Position numbers and translations under genes: made by a program
Notes under the pieces: model-generated
What the model saw: the letters and a program-made list of their open reading frames with translations, nothing else
The model's database searches: none
What the model was told of the DNA's origin: nothing
Shown here: one piece after another, positions 10,060 to 22,024 of the stretch
Layout: each line of letters starts with the position of its first letter
Position numbering within the stretch: position 1 is the stretch's first letter
Source of the DNA: Tillandsia leiboldiana
Lineage: Eukaryota > Streptophyta > Magnoliopsida > Poales > Bromeliaceae
Direction: 5' to 3'
DNA: 64,000 nt
NCBI GenBank assembly: GCA_029204045.2
Contig: JAQNDB010000327.1
Coordinates: forward strand, 1 to 64,000

Positions 10060-13000
10060 TTATTTCAAGGAAAGCATTACAATTGCCTTACGCAAATGAA
10101 TAAAACGTTTTTGATCCAAAGGTTTTGTTAAAATGTCAGCTAATTGATTCTCAGTTGAAATATATGAAAGTTGAAGAATATTTGATTCAACTAGCTCTCT
10201 AAGAAAATGATATCTAAGTTCAATGTGTTTTGTTCTTGAGTGCAACACAGGGTTTTTGGAAATGTTTATAGCACTGGTGTTGTCACAGAGAATCATTACC
10301 GAAATTGCTGAAATTCGGAAGTCGCTCAACACACTTTTCATCCAAATGAGTTGGGTTGAACAACTATCCGCAGAAATATATTCCGCTTCGGCAGTCGAGA
10401 GTGCAATGCAGTTTTGCTTTTTACTATGCCAAGCCACAAGGCAATGGCCAAGATAAAAACATGCACCACTCGTACTTTTCCGATCATCCACAGATCCTGC
10501 CCAATCGGCATCTGAATATCCAACAATATCTAGACTTGTTCCCATATGATACCAAATTCCGAAATTTATGATTCCTTTGATGTACCGGATGATCCGTTTC
10601 ACCGCTTTCAGGTGAACCTCCTTTGGTGCTGATTGATATCTCGCGCAAATCCCAACACTAAAGGATATGTCCGGGCGACTAGCTGTGAGGTAAAGTAGAC
10701 TTCCAATCATGCTGCGATAAAGTTTCTCGTCTACATTCTCACTAAGAGATTCACTTCCTAATCCCTTATTGCTAGTTCCCATAGGAGTCGAAAAATCTTT
10801 AGAATCTTCTAATCCGAATTTCTTTACCAACTCCTTTGCATACTTGGATTGACACAGATGGATGCCTTCATCATTTTGTTTCACTTGAAATCCAAGAAAG
10901 TATGTCAGTTCGCCCATCATAGACTTCTCAAATTCGCTTTCCATGGTTTCAGCGAATTTAGAAGCATCATTATCTCTTGTTGCACCAAAAACAATGTCAT
11001 CGACATAGATTTGTGCTACAATGAAGTTATTTTGATAATGCTTCACAAAGAGAGTCCTGTCTGCTCCCCCTCGAGTATAGCCCTTCTCCAAAAGGTGCTT
11101 TGTCAACCTTTCGTACCACGCTCGCGGTGCTTGTTTTAAACCGTAAAGAGCCTTTTTCAAACGAAAAACATGGTTAGGTAGTTTACAGTCTACAAAACCT
11201 TTCGGTTGAGCCACATAAACTTCCTCATTTAAAAACCTATTTAAAAACGCGCTCTTAACGTCCATTTGAAAGAGTTTTATTTTAAAGTGACAAGCAATAG
11301 CGAATAAGATACGAATGGACTCGAGTCTAGCTACAGGGGTGAAAGTTTCATCAAAGTCTATACCTTCTATTTGAGAGTAGCCTTGAGCAACTAAACGTGC
11401 TTTGTTCCTGATGATGGTACCATCCTCATTTTTCTTGTTCTTGAAAATCCATTTAGTACCAATCACATTGTGTTGCTTCGGAGGCGTCGTTAATTCCCAG
11501 ACTTTGTTCCGTTCAAACTGATGGAGCTCTTCCTGCATTGCTTCAATCCAGTAGTCATCCTGAAGAGCTTCATCAACGTTCTTTGGTTCGATTAAGGAAA
11601 CGTAACAAGAGAATCCACAAACCAACTGTCTCCGAGTCCTGACTCCTTCTTGTGGGTCTCCAATAATATTAGATTCCGGATGATCCTTGGAGATGCGTAA
11701 CGTTTGAGGTAACGGAGTACTCGGAGGTACATGAGATGATTCCTGCACATCAGATAAACTTGAAGAACCATTAGATGCATCATTATTATCGGAAGAATTG
11801 TTATGAGAAGATGCATTTGCAGGAGTATCATCATCAAAAAAGATATCAGGGGTAGATTTATTAGATGCAAAGTGGAAAGCTTCATCTACTTTAACATTTA
11901 CAGATTCTACTATCGTTTTAGATTCCAAGTTAAATACCCGATAAGCTCTACTGTTAGTAGAATAACCCATAAAAATCCCTTCGTCGCTTCGCGAGTCGAA
12001 CTTACCAAGGTTTTCGTGATCACGCAGAATAAAACATCGACTCCCAAAGATACGAAAATATTTGACAATTAGTTTTCTACTAAACCACAGCTCATATGGT
12101 GTATTTAAGGTTCCCGGGCGCAAATAAACTCGATTAATAACATAGACTGCAGTGTTCACAGCTTTATCCCAAAAATATAACGGTAAATTCCGGCTATGAA
12201 GCATAACACGTGCCATCTCTTGTACAACCCGGTTTTTGCGCTCGACTACACCATTCTGTTGAGGTGTATAGGGTGCTGAGAATTCATGTTTAATGCCGTT
12301 GGAAGTGCAAAAATCAATGAATTTAGAATTTATGAATTCTCCACCTCTATCACTTCTAACACGAATGATCTTTTCATTCTTTTCAATCATAATAGGATGG
12401 CAAATCTCGTGAAAAGAATCAAAAATATCAGCTTTCTCTTTCAAAAATGCTACCCATGAGTATCTAGAGAAATCATCAACCAATAAGAAAATATACCATT
12501 TACCTCCCAAAGATGGTTGACGTGTCGGCCCCATAAGATCCATATGCAATAATTCTAAGGGCCGTTTAGTACCAACGTGGTTCAAGTTCTTGTGTGCAGT
12601 CCTGGATTGTTTTCCCTTTTGACAACCACCACACACAATGTTTTGTTTAAGTGAAAGTTTTGGAACCCCCTTGACCACGTCTTTGTTTGAAATTCTAGCA
12701 AGTTCCTTAAAATTTATGTGACCTAGCCTTTCTTGCCAAAGTGTTTCATTATTCAAAGAGGCTAAGTTACAGTTTTCAGAAATTTTATTAGGAACAACAT
12801 AACAATTGTTTTCAGATCTAACCCCCTTTAAAAAGAAAACATGGTTGTTATCAGTTACAACACATTCAACAGATGAAAAATTAACTGAAAAACCATTGTC
12901 ACAAAGTTGACTGATACTTATGAGGTTAGTCTTAAGGCCTTCAACAAATAACACATTATTCAGTACCGGGCCATCTGGAATAGCTACAGTTCCTTTTCCA

Positions 13001-13083
13001 ACAATTTTGGAAGACCGACCATCTCCGAAAACTACAAGTCCTCCGGAGATTTTCTCAAAAATTTTGAAAGCAGTTTTTGTCAC
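10060..13083 (-). CDS. pol: S2 pol polyprotein (end of protease, integrase, reverse transcriptase, RNase H)
   Basis: The open frame has 1007 codons. After the rest of the protease (FGDG near 19-22) come the integrase zinc region (H122, CGGC 151-154), the integrase core with D182 (HMDLMG), D245 (RSDRGGEF) and E281 (NGVVERKN), a variable Ser/Asn-rich linker (410-460), RT with FQMDVKSAFLN (606-615), LYGLKQAPRAW and YVDD (693-696), and RNase H with YSDADWAG (856-863) and STAEAEY. It ends with the usual copia tail. All catalytic residues that I can see are present. The wording of RT and integrase is of the Sirevirus (SIRE/Maximus) lineage. The first codon here is GTG, because the true reading enters from gag across a frame change at about 13055-13070, so a free-standing start is unlikely. 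Confidence 0.9.
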   Translation of the reverse strand: MTKTAFKIFEKISGGLVVFGDGRSSKIVGKGTVAIPDGPVLNNVLFVEGLKTNLISISQLCDNGFSVNFSSVECVVTDNNHVFFLKGVRSENNCYVVPNKISENCNLASLNNETLWQERLGHINFKELARISNKDVVKGVPKLSLKQNIVCGGCQKGKQSRTAHKNLNHVGTKRPLELLHMDLMGPTRQPSLGGKWYIFLLVDDFSRYSWVAFLKEKADIFDSFHEICHPIMIEKNEKIIRVRSDRGGEFINSKFIDFCTSNGIKHEFSAPYTPQQNGVVERKNRVVQEMARVMLHSRNLPLYFWDKAVNTAVYVINRVYLRPGTLNTPYELWFSRKLIVKYFRIFGSRCFILRDHENLGKFDSRSDEGIFMGYSTNSRAYRVFNLESKTIVESVNVKVDEAFHFASNKSTPDIFFDDDTPANASSHNNSSDNNDASNGSSSLSDVQESSHVPPSTPLPQTLRISKDHPESNIIGDPQEGVRTRRQLVCGFSCYVSLIEPKNVDEALQDDYWIEAMQEELHQFERNKVWELTTPPKQHNVIGTKWIFKNKKNEDGTIIRNKARLVAQGYSQIEGIDFDETFTPVARLESIRILFAIACHFKIKLFQMDVKSAFLNRFLNEEVYVAQPKGFVDCKLPNHVFRLKKALYGLKQAPRAWYERLTKHLLEKGYTRGGADRTLFVKHYQNNFIVAQIYVDDIVFGATRDNDASKFAETMESEFEKSMMGELTYFLGFQVKQNDEGIHLCQSKYAKELVKKFGLEDSKDFSTPMGTSNKGLGSESLSENVDEKLYRSMIGSLLYLTASRPDISFSVGICARYQSAPKEVHLKAVKRIIRYIKGIINFGIWYHMGTSLDIVGYSDADWAGSVDDRKSTSGACFYLGHCLVAWHSKKQNCIALSTAEAEYISADSCSTQLIWMKSVLSDFRISAISVMILCDNTSAINISKNPVLHSRTKHIELRYHFLRELVESNILQLSYISTENQLADILTKPLDQKRFIHLRKAIVMLSLK

Positions 13084-14087
13084 CGGTCATGTGACGGGAA
13101 CAACCGCTATCCAGATACCAAGACGAATTATCATATGCATGCAAGGAAATATTAGTAACAAGACAAGGGAAGATTTCACCTTTGCGTACCCAAACCTTTC
13201 GAGTTTTGGTGTACGTCGGAAATGATTGTGAAGTTGATACCTTTGGTGAAAGCGTCTTGTTTGATCCATCGCTTTTCCTTGACGTCGTCGTCTTGTTTGA
13301 TGTACTACCAATGTTCTTTCCTTTTGAAAGATTTTTCTTTGATTTGCGGGAAATGAACTCATTGGTAGTAGTTGCAAGATGTGCTTGATTTGATCTTTTC
13401 GCTCCATTCTTGCAATTTCTTCTTATGTGCCCTGCAATACCACAACGAAAACATACCTTAGTGCTTGACGATCCCGAAGAGGGTGAAGTAGGCTTGTTGT
13501 CGTTGCTTGTCGTGAATTCCGGTGTCGGAGGAGGAGATACCGACTGGGGCACAAAGACTGTCCCACTCGAACTAGGAATGTCTCCAGTTTGAGTGTATCC
13601 GAGGCCGAACCGATTTGTTTGACCGAGACCAAGAAGCTTATCCAACTTACTCCTTCCAGAAGAAAATTGCTTTAAATCATCCTTGAGTTGGACAATGGTC
13701 TCCGTCATTTCCAATTTTTCCTGTCGAGCCTCGCCGTAGAGCTTCAAGAAGTAATTCGCTTTGTTCACCATATCTACATAATTCTTCTCGAATTGCTCAT
13801 TGGACTCTTGAAGGGAAACATTTACTTTAATCAGATTATCCCTTTCCACTTCAAGAGCGTTTGAGAGAGAAGTTGCCCTTTTTGCTTCTTCTTCGAGATC
13901 CTGCAATCTCCCTCTCAAACTCTTGTTTCGCTTTGCCAATTTCTTTGAATCCCTCAAAAGCTTATGGTAGGCAAGAGCAAAATCTTCACCTTCAGAGTTA
14001 CTCGATTCATCATCCGTTGCAGTTTTTTCAACCCGGGAGGAGTTGGACAATGAATCTGAAGTACTTGCCATTAAGCACATGAAGGGT
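13055..14087 (-). pseudogene. gag: S2 gag, C-terminal half, running into protease
   Basis: This is a block of about 341 residues. It has a long predicted coiled coil (LLRDSKKLAKRNKSLRGRL through EKLEMTETIVQLKDDLKQ), a CCHC zinc knuckle CFRCGIAGHIRRNC and, near the end, the protease active site WYLDSGCSRHMTGD with its catalytic Asp intact. The frame stops at TGA about 11 residues later, and pol continues in the +1 frame. The upstream part of gag is displaced by the L2/S3 insertion and continues at 33605. It is broken at this locus and cannot be translated whole. Confidence 0.85.
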
Positions 14088-14092
14088 GAAGA
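14088..14092. repeat. Left TSD of L2 (GAAGA)
   Basis: GAAGA precedes the L2 terminus TGTGAGGTCCC and recurs right after the other terminus at 33600-33604. The host gag reads continuously across the pair when the insert is removed. Confidence 0.85.
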
Positions 14093-14258
14093 TGTGAGGT
14101 CCCGGAATCCCCCGCGTAGGGCTTGCTGGTTGTTGAGCAGCTTTTAGTGGCCTTTGGGAGAGTTTGTGCGCATGTCGGGCCCGAGAATTGGATTTGTGGT
14201 GCAATTTGGGTTTTAGTTGCATCACTTGAGGCCTGCGTGGTGTGTCGGTAGTAGTTGC
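14093..14258 (+). repeat. L2 solo LTR, left fragment
   Basis: These 166 bp match the terminal part of the L3 LTR in inverted orientation (44194-44358): tgtgaggtcccggaatcc, the cgcgtagggcttgc segment and ggcctgcgtgg. The fragment ends with GTTGC, the TSD generated by the S3 insertion. It continues at 30401. Confidence 0.85.
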
Positions 14259-15603
14259 TGTTGGGTTATATGTATGATAGGATCTAAATAGGGGAAAAAA
14301 CACCTAGAGGGGGGTGAATAGGTGTAAACCGTAAACACTCAAAAATCTTTGCGATATAAAAACCCAATGCGGAAAAATAAATAACACGCAGAGATTTTTA
14401 CGTGGAAAACTCCAAACCGGAGTAAAAAACCACGGGACCGATAACACGGTGAAATCCACTAGAATTAAACACGTACAAGGTGATATACCGTACTCACAGA
14501 CGACTCAACCTTTTCCATACGCTCCTAGTTGATCTTCTCCGCTCGCTCCACGACGCTTCTCGAATCCACGATGTGCGTCCAACGCCGAATCCACGGCGTC
14601 CAACGTCGAGTCCACGACGTCCGACCGAATCTACGGTCTTCACCCAGTAGCACGCTTCGAATCCACGAACGTACATCGCTCCGAATCCACGAGAGCGGTT
14701 GCACCTTGAATCCACAAGGCCACGCGAGTCCACGCGCCGATTTTGGGGTAAATCGTTATTTTTGGGTGGTGATGATCCGCCGAATACTTAGATTAGAAAT
14801 AGATCGGAAATACCATCTAAGTATTCATTGATTTGATTCTACTCAGAATGTGAGTAAGAAAACCTAGAATCAAATCAATCAATATAGATGAAGAAACATA
14901 AGATTAAATCTAGTATTTCCTTTCTTCTCTATATGTGGATCTTAGGCCGTATAAAAGATTATATTTTATTATGACGGCTATTTTTCGGATTAACCCTAGA
15001 AAAAGAATCATAGGGTCTATTTATAGGTTAGAAACCCTTGGAAGAAGATAAGGATCAAAAACTAACCTTTTCTGGAGTTTTTTACATGACGACGATCCGG
15101 ATCGGAGATCGGCGATCCGGATTGCAGTAGCGAGAAATACAGTTTCCAGAAAAACAAAGGTTCGGGATCCGGATCGAAGTGCTTGATCCGGATCGTTCAT
15201 ACAGTTCACCAAACATCAACGTTCGGGATCCGGATTGCGAAGCCTGATCCGGATCGTTCAAATAAAATGGTAAACTCAGTGTTCGGGATCCGGATCAAGG
15301 GAAGCTACGATCCGGATCAAACTGGTGTATGAACGAACCACCTTCGGGATCCGGATTGAACAGTCTGATCCGGATCCTGAACATGTCCCATGCTCAGTTT
15401 TTGATATTTATGCAATAACAAATCCATCCAAGTGTTTCTACACTATAAGAAGTATTCGGATCACCAAAGATATTAAGTTAAACATACCTGATCCTTTTGA
15501 ATTCTTCTTTCTTGAGATTGAGTTATATGATCCAACTTTCTTTTCCTTCAATCTTCAAGACTTAACCGAATTCACGAAATACGCCAACTCAAATTCCGTA
15601 ACA
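14259..15603 (-). repeat. S3 3' LTR, first contig copy (1345 bp)
   Basis: It begins tgttgggttatatg and ends ccgtaaca in plus coordinates. It is bounded by the TSD GTTGC on the left and the PPT atctccccctttgg (15604-15617) on the right. It is the same LTR as 19970-21314, seen from the other contig. Confidence 0.9.
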
Positions 15604-16314
15604 ATCTCCCCCTTTGGCGGTTTCGTGACAAAACATAGATCGACTCAAGAAAATTCAAAAAGATATTTTTGTTGCTATCACCATACAACAAAAATTTACA
15701 ATGGAGATCCAAAATACAATACATGAGTTAAACTCCTAAAACAGACTCTAGACTTAGACATCTGTACTCTCTGCAAAAGAAATCGTTCTTGACAAAAGAA
15801 ATCGTTAGATACCTCAAGAATTTTGTATCATTCAAAAACCACATACAGAGATGAAGTTTATACTCATTTATACTTACCATGACATTTATACATTCAGATA
15901 TGTAAACTGATCATAGTTAAAACACCAACATATCTTTTATGCAATCAAAATCCAAATGTCATGTTAGTGAACATCAACTTGTTAGTTATATTACATGCCC
16001 AAATAGTTAGTCGAATAGTTAGTCGAGGCATGCATTCAAACACAAATAAAAACCGAAAGTTGAAGTTCTACTTACCTTTCAAGTTGAGGTTTAAACTTAC
16101 CTCTATAGTTTCAAGTTTCTCAGTAACCATTGTATCAATGTTTATACTTCTCTCTCCCCCTTTTTGTCACAGAAGTTAGCCAAAAATTACCAAAATGGAG
16201 AGAATAGTTAACAGTTCAAGTACCAAAAGTTTGAGAACTAAAACTTAAAACTAAAACTTCAAAACCTGTAAAAAAAAAAAGTTCCTGCACAAGAGAATTG
16301 TTAGACAGACGATT

Positions 16315-17125
16315 CACGCATCTGAATCTGAGTCAACCGAGGCGGAGTCTTCAGAGCTCGTGCAGCCCAGCTTTTTCAAAATTCCTTTAAGCATTCCCGA
16401 AATCGTAGAACACTCTTGTTTCATCTGATGTATGTCCTTGGACATCTTTCCGAGTTCTAGAGCCATTTTATCTTGTTCTTGTTTGATGGAAGACTCTAAG
16501 TTTCCCTTTGGTCAGTTCTTTTGGAAGTTGAAGAACGTTGTGTGACGATTGACGGAGCAGTCTGACCTTCATTCCGAGGAGATATTCTTGGCAAAGAATG
16601 TGAATTGTAAAGAGGTTCATTGCTTGGTAAATTCTTTTTCCTTGCTTGCTGCTTAAGTATTGAGGAAGACTTCATGGCTTCTTGTTCTTTAGGTAAACCT
16701 TATTTTCTTCATCAATACCTTGTTGTACTTCATCAAGAAATGTGTCCCAATCTTCTTCGTCTTCAGATTCAGTGTCGATTTGAGAAATATTCTTTGTATT
16801 CTCTTGACAAGGTTCATTTATTTCAATACCCGAGCTCGTCTAGGCCGTCGAGGAAGTCTTTTTCTTTTTAAGAATATGGATGAAGAGGTCATTGGTGCTT
16901 TTCCTTTTTCCGCAGCAGTGAGCGGAGCCTTTTCCTTTGATGTCTCTGCATGGGCTTTCCCTTTTGATGCAACAGAGGTTTTCTGTGGCGATTCTTCAGG
17001 ATGTGTTTCATCATCCGACAACTCATCCCAATTGACTTCATCTTTTTTTTAGCCCTCTTGGGCTTGACAGTGTCTCTCGTATGTACCATAGCAGCCAGAA
17101 GAAGAATGATCCAGGTGATCACCAT
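16315..17125 (-). pseudogene. S3 accessory ORF, first contig copy, with apparent frameshifts
   Basis: This is the same gene as 22025-22840 but broken by several one-base deletions, including a T-run that is one base shorter near 17041-17050. The other contig copy is open throughout and the deletions crowd towards the contig end, so these breaks are probably sequencing errors. Confidence 0.8.
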
Positions 17126-17193
17126 TGCTATTGGTTTCTTGTGAAAAGAAATCCTGTGAGCAACAACTCAAGAACACGGAAAAATTGTAATTT

Positions 17194-17293
17194 NNNNNNN
17201 NNNNNNNNNNNNNNNNNNNNNNNNNNNNNNNNNNNNNNNNNNNNNNNNNNNNNNNNNNNNNNNNNNNNNNNNNNNNNNNNNNNNNNNNNNNNN
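17194..17293. other. Assembly gap, 100 N
   Basis: There are exactly 100 N between two blocks of the same sequence. This is the convention for a gap of unknown size placed by scaffolding software. Reading frames drawn across it are meaningless. Confidence 0.98.
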
Positions 17294-18797
17294 ACGTTCT
17301 TTGGTTCGATTAAGGAAACGTAACAAGAGAATCCACAAACCAACTGTCTCCGAGTCCTGACTCCTTCTTGTGGGTCTCCAATAATATTAGATTCCGGATG
17401 ATCCTTGGAGATGCGTAACGTTTGAGGTAACGGAGTACTCGGAGGTACATGAGATGATTCCTGCACATCAGATAAACTTGAAGAACCATTAGATGCATCA
17501 TTATTATCGGAAGAATTGTATGAGAAGATGCATTTGCAGGAGTATCATCATCAAAAAAGATATCAGGGGTAGATTTATTAGATGCAAAGTGGAAAGCTTC
17601 ATCTACTTTAACATTTACAGATTCTACTATCGTTTTAGATTCCAAGTTAATACCCGATAAGCTCTACTGTTAGTAGAATAACCCATAAAAATCCCTTCGT
17701 CGCTTCGCGAGTCGAACTTACCAAGGTTTTCGTGATCACGCAGAATAAAACATCGACTCCCCAAAGATACGAAAATATTTGACAATTAGTTTTCTACTAA
17801 ACCACAGCTCATATGGTGTATTTAAGGTTCCCGGGCGCAAATAAACTCGATTAATAACATAGACTGCAGTGTTCACAGCTTTATCCCAAAAATATAACGG
17901 TAAATTCCGGCTATGAAGCATAACACGTGCCATCTCTTGTACAACCCGGTTTTTGCGCTCGACTACACCATTCTGTTGAGGTGTATAGGGTGCTGAGAAG
18001 TCATGTTTAATGCCGTTGGAAGTGCAAAAATCAATGAATTTAGAATTTATGAATTCTCCACCTCTATCACTTCTAACACGAATGATCTTTTCATTCTTTT
18101 CAATCATAATAGGATGGCAAATCTCGTGAAAAGAATCAAAATATCAGCTTTCTCTTTCAAAAATGCTACCCATGAGTATCTAGAGAAATCATCAACCAAT
18201 AAGAAATATACCATTTACCTCCCAAAGATGGTTGACGTGTCGGCCCCATAAGATCCATATGCAATAATTCTAAGGGCCGTTTAGTACCAACGTGGTTCAA
18301 GTTCTTGTGTGCAGTCCTGGATTGTTTTCCCTTTTGACAACCACCACACACAATGTTTTGTTTAAGTGAAAGTTTTGGAACCCCCTTGACCACGTCTTTG
18401 TTTGAAATTCTAGCAAGTTCCTTAAAATTTATGTGACCTAGCCTTTCTTGCCAAAGTGTTTCATTATTCAAAGAGGCTAAGTTACAGTTTTCAGAAATTT
18501 TATTAGGAACAACATAACAATTGTTTTCAGATCTAACCCCCTTTAAAAGAAAACATGGTTGTTATCAGTTACAACACATTCAACAGATGAAAAATTAACT
18601 GAAAAACCATTGTCACAAAGTTGACTGATACTTATGAGGTTAGTCTTAAGGCCTTCAACAAATAACACATTATTCAGTACCGGGCCATCTGGAATAGCTA
18701 CAGTTCCTTTTCCAACAATTTTGGAAGACCGACCATCTCCGAAAACTACAAGTCCTCCGGAGATTTTCTCAAAAATTTTGAAAGCAGTTTTTGTCAC
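17294..18797 (-). pseudogene. pol: S2 pol, second contig copy (partial, with frameshifts)
   Basis: This is the same gene as 11576-13083, covering the end of the protease, integrase and the linker. One-base indels split it into four or more frames. It should not be counted as a separate gene. Confidence 0.8.
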
Positions 18798-19798
18798 CGG
18801 TCATGTGACGGGAACAACCGCTATCCAGATACCAAGACGAATTATCATATGCATGCAAGGAAATATTAGTAACAAGACAAGGGAAGATTTCACCTTTGCG
18901 TACCCAAACCTTTCGAGTTTTGGTGTACGTCGGAAATGATTGTGAAGTTGATACCTTTGGTGAAAGCGTCTTGTTTGATCCATCGCTTTTCCTTGACGTC
19001 GTCGTCTTGTTTGATGTACTACCAATGTTCTTTCCTTTTGAAAGATTTTTCTTTGATTTGCGGGAAATGAACTCATTGGTAGTAGTTGCAAGATGTGCTT
19101 GATTTGATCTTTTCGCTCCATTCTTGCAATTTCTTCTTATGTGCCCTGCAATACCACAACGAAAACATACCTTAGTGCTTGACGATCCCGAAGAGGGTGA
19201 AGTAGGCTTGTTGTCGTTGCTTGTCGTGAATTCCGGTGTCGGAGGAGGAGATACCGACTGGGGCACAAAGACTGTCCCACTCGAACTAGGAATGTCTCCA
19301 GTTTGAGTGTATCCGAGGCCGAACCGATTTGTTTGACCGAGACAAGAAGCTTATCCAACTTACTCCTTCCAGAAGAAAATTGCTTTAAATCATCCTTGAG
19401 TTGGACAATGGTCTCCGTCATTTCCAATTTTTCCTGTCGAGCCTCGCCGTAGAGCTTCAAGAAGTAATTCGCTTTGTTCACCATATCTACATAATTCTTC
19501 TCGAATTGCTCATTGGACTCTTGAAGGGAAACATTTACTTTAATCAGATTATCCCTTTCCACTTCAAGAGCGTTTGAGAGAGAAGTTGCCCTTTTTGCTT
19601 CTTCTTCGAGATCCTGCAATCTCCCTCTCAAACTCTTGTTTCGCTTTGCCAATTTCTTGAATCCCTCAAAAGCTTATGGTAGGCAAGAGCAAAATCTTCA
19701 CCTTCAGAGTTACTCGATTCATCATCCGTTGCAGTTTTTCAACCCGGGAGGAGTTGGACAATGAATCTGAAGTACTTGCCATTAAGCACATGAAGGGT
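18769..19798 (-). pseudogene. gag: S2 gag C-terminal half, second contig copy
   Basis: This repeats 13055-14087 with a few one-base deletions (near 19340, 19660 and 19737). The CCHC knuckle and the WYLDSGCSRHMTGD protease site are unchanged, and the TGA after the protease site is at the same position as in the first copy. That particular frame change is therefore in both contigs. Confidence 0.8.
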
Positions 19799-19803
19799 GA
19801 AGA

Positions 19804-19969
19804 TGTGAGGTCCCGGAATCCCCCGCGTAGGGCTTGCTGGTTGTTGAGCAGCTTTTAGTGGCCTTTGGGAGAGTTTGTGCGCATGTCGGGCCCGAGAATT
19901 GGATTTGTGGTGCAATTTGGGTTTTAGTTGCATCACTTGAGGCCTGCGTGGTGTGTCGGTAGTAGTTGC
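19804..19969 (+). repeat. L2 left fragment, second contig copy
   Basis: It is identical by eye to 14093-14258, including the GAAGA before it (19799-19803) and the GTTGC at its end (19965-19969). Confidence 0.85.
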
Positions 19970-21314
19970 TGTTGGGTTATATGTATGATAGGATCTAAAT
20001 AGGGGAAAAAACACCTAGAGGGGGGTGAATAGGTGTAAACCGTAAACACTCAAAAATCTTTGCGATATAAAAACCCAATGCGGAAAAATAAATAACACGC
20101 AGAGATTTTTACGTGGAAAACTCCAAACCGGAGTAAAAAACCACGGGACCGATAACACGGTGAAATCCACTAGAATTAAACACGTACAAGGTGATATACC
20201 GTACTCACAGACGACTCAACCTTTTCCATACGCTCCTAGTTGATCTTCTCCCGCTCGCTCCACGACGCTTCTCGAATCCACGATGTGCGTCCAACGCCGA
20301 ATCCACGGCGTCCAACGTCGAGTCCACGACGTCCGACCGAATCTACGGTCTTCACCCAGTAGCACGCTTCGAATCCACGAACGTACATCGCTCCGAATCC
20401 ACGAGAGCGGTTGCACCTTGAATCCACAAGGCCACGCGAGTCCACGCGCCGATTTTGGGGTAAATCGTTATTTTTGGGTGGTGATGATCCGCCGAATACT
20501 TAGATTAGAAATAGATCGGAAATACCATCTAAGTATTCATTGATTTGATTCTACTCAGAATGTGAGTAAGAAAACCTAGAATCAAATCAATCAATATAGA
20601 TGAAGAAACATAAGATTAAATCTAGTATTTCCTTTCTTCTCTATATGTGGATCTTAGGCCGTATAAAAGATTATATTTTATTATGACGGCTATTTTTCGG
20701 ATTAACCCTAGAAAAAGAATCATAGGGTCTATTTATAGGTTAGAAACCCTTGGAAGAAGATAAGGATCAAAAACTAACCTTTTCTGGAGTTTTTACATGA
20801 CGACGATCCGGATCGGAGATCGGCGATCCGGATTGCAGTAGCGAGAAATACAGTTTCCAGAAAAACAAAGGTTCGGGATCCGGATCGAAGTGCTTGATCC
20901 GGATCGTTCATACAGTTCACCAAACATCAACGTTCGGGATCCGGATTGCGAAGCCTGATCCGGATCGTTCAAATAAAATGGTAAACTCAGTGTTCGGGAT
21001 CCGGATCAAGGGAAGCTACGATCCGGATCAAACTGGTGTATGAACGAACCACCTTCGGGATCCGGATTGAACAGTCTGATCCGGATCCTGAACATGTCCC
21101 ATGCTCAGTTTTTGATATTTATGCAATAACAAATCCATCCAAGTGTTTCTACACTATAAGAAGTATTCGGATCACCAAAGATATTAAGTTAAACATACCT
21201 GATCCTTTTGAATTCTTCTTTCTTGAGATTGAGTTATATGATCCAACTTTCTTTTCCTTCAATCTTCAAGACTTAACCGAATTCACGAAATACGCCAACT
21301 CAAATTCCGTAACA
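19970..21314 (-). repeat. S3 3' LTR, second contig copy (1345 bp)
   Basis: Its termini, TATA box, GTGGATTCG array and GATCCGGATC array (about 20804-21090) are the same as in the 5' LTR at 29057-30400. It is followed by the PPT complement (21315-21328). This is the copy contiguous with the rest of S3. Confidence 0.92.
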
Positions 21315-22024
21315 ATCTCCCCCTTTGGCGGTTTCGTGACAAAACATAGATCGACTCAAGAAAATTCAAAAAGATATTTTTGTTGCTATCACCATACAAC
21401 AAAAATTTACAATGGAGATCCAAAATACAATACATGAGTTAAACTCCTAAAACAGACTCTAGACTTAGACATCTGTACTCTCTGCAAAAGAAATCGTTCT
21501 TGACAAAAGAAATCGTTAGATACCTCAAGAATTTTGTATCATTCAAAAACCACATACAGAGATGAAGTTTATACTCATTTATACTTACCATGACATTTAT
21601 ACATTCAGATATGTAAACTGATCATAGTTAAAACACCAACATATCTTTTATGCAATCAAAATCCAAATGTCATGTTAGTGAACATCAACTTGTTAGTTAT
21701 ATTACATGCCCAAATAGTTAGTCGAATAGTTAGTCGAGGCATGCATTCAAACACAAATAAAAACCGAAAGTTGAAGTTCTACTTACCTTTCAAGTTGAGG
21801 TTTAAACTTACCTCTATAGTTTCAAGTTTCTCAGTAACCATTGTATCAATGTTTATACTTCTCTCTCCCCCTTTTTGTCACAGAAGTTAGCCAAAAATTA
21901 CCAAAATGGAGAGAATAGTTAACAGTTCAAGTACCAAAAGTTTGAGAACTAAAACTTAAAACTAAAACTTCAAAACCTGTAAAAAAAAAAAGTTCCTGCA
22001 CAAGAGAATTGTTAGACAGACGAT
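21315..22024 (-). promoter_or_regulatory. S3 3' untranslated region with PPTs
   Basis: On the minus strand the terminal PPT ccaaagggggagat touches the LTR and a second tract (gacaaaaagggggagagag) lies at about 21864-21882. The layout is the same as in S1 (7741-8436). The rest is AT-rich and non-coding. Confidence 0.8.

Larger units (their letters stand above)
11576..17193. repeat. Contig-end overlap, first copy
   Basis: This 5.6-kb block reappears at 17294-22909 in the same order and orientation. The differences I noticed are mostly single-base indels, often in homopolymers, and on this copy they concentrate in the last few hundred bases before the N gap (for example 8 versus 9 T in the accessory ORF). 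It spans S2 pol/gag, the start of L2 and the 3' end of S3. Confidence 0.9.

Noticed and set aside
17081..17466. Reading frames crossing the N gap
   Set aside because: They span 100 unknown bases that join two contigs and have no biological meaning.
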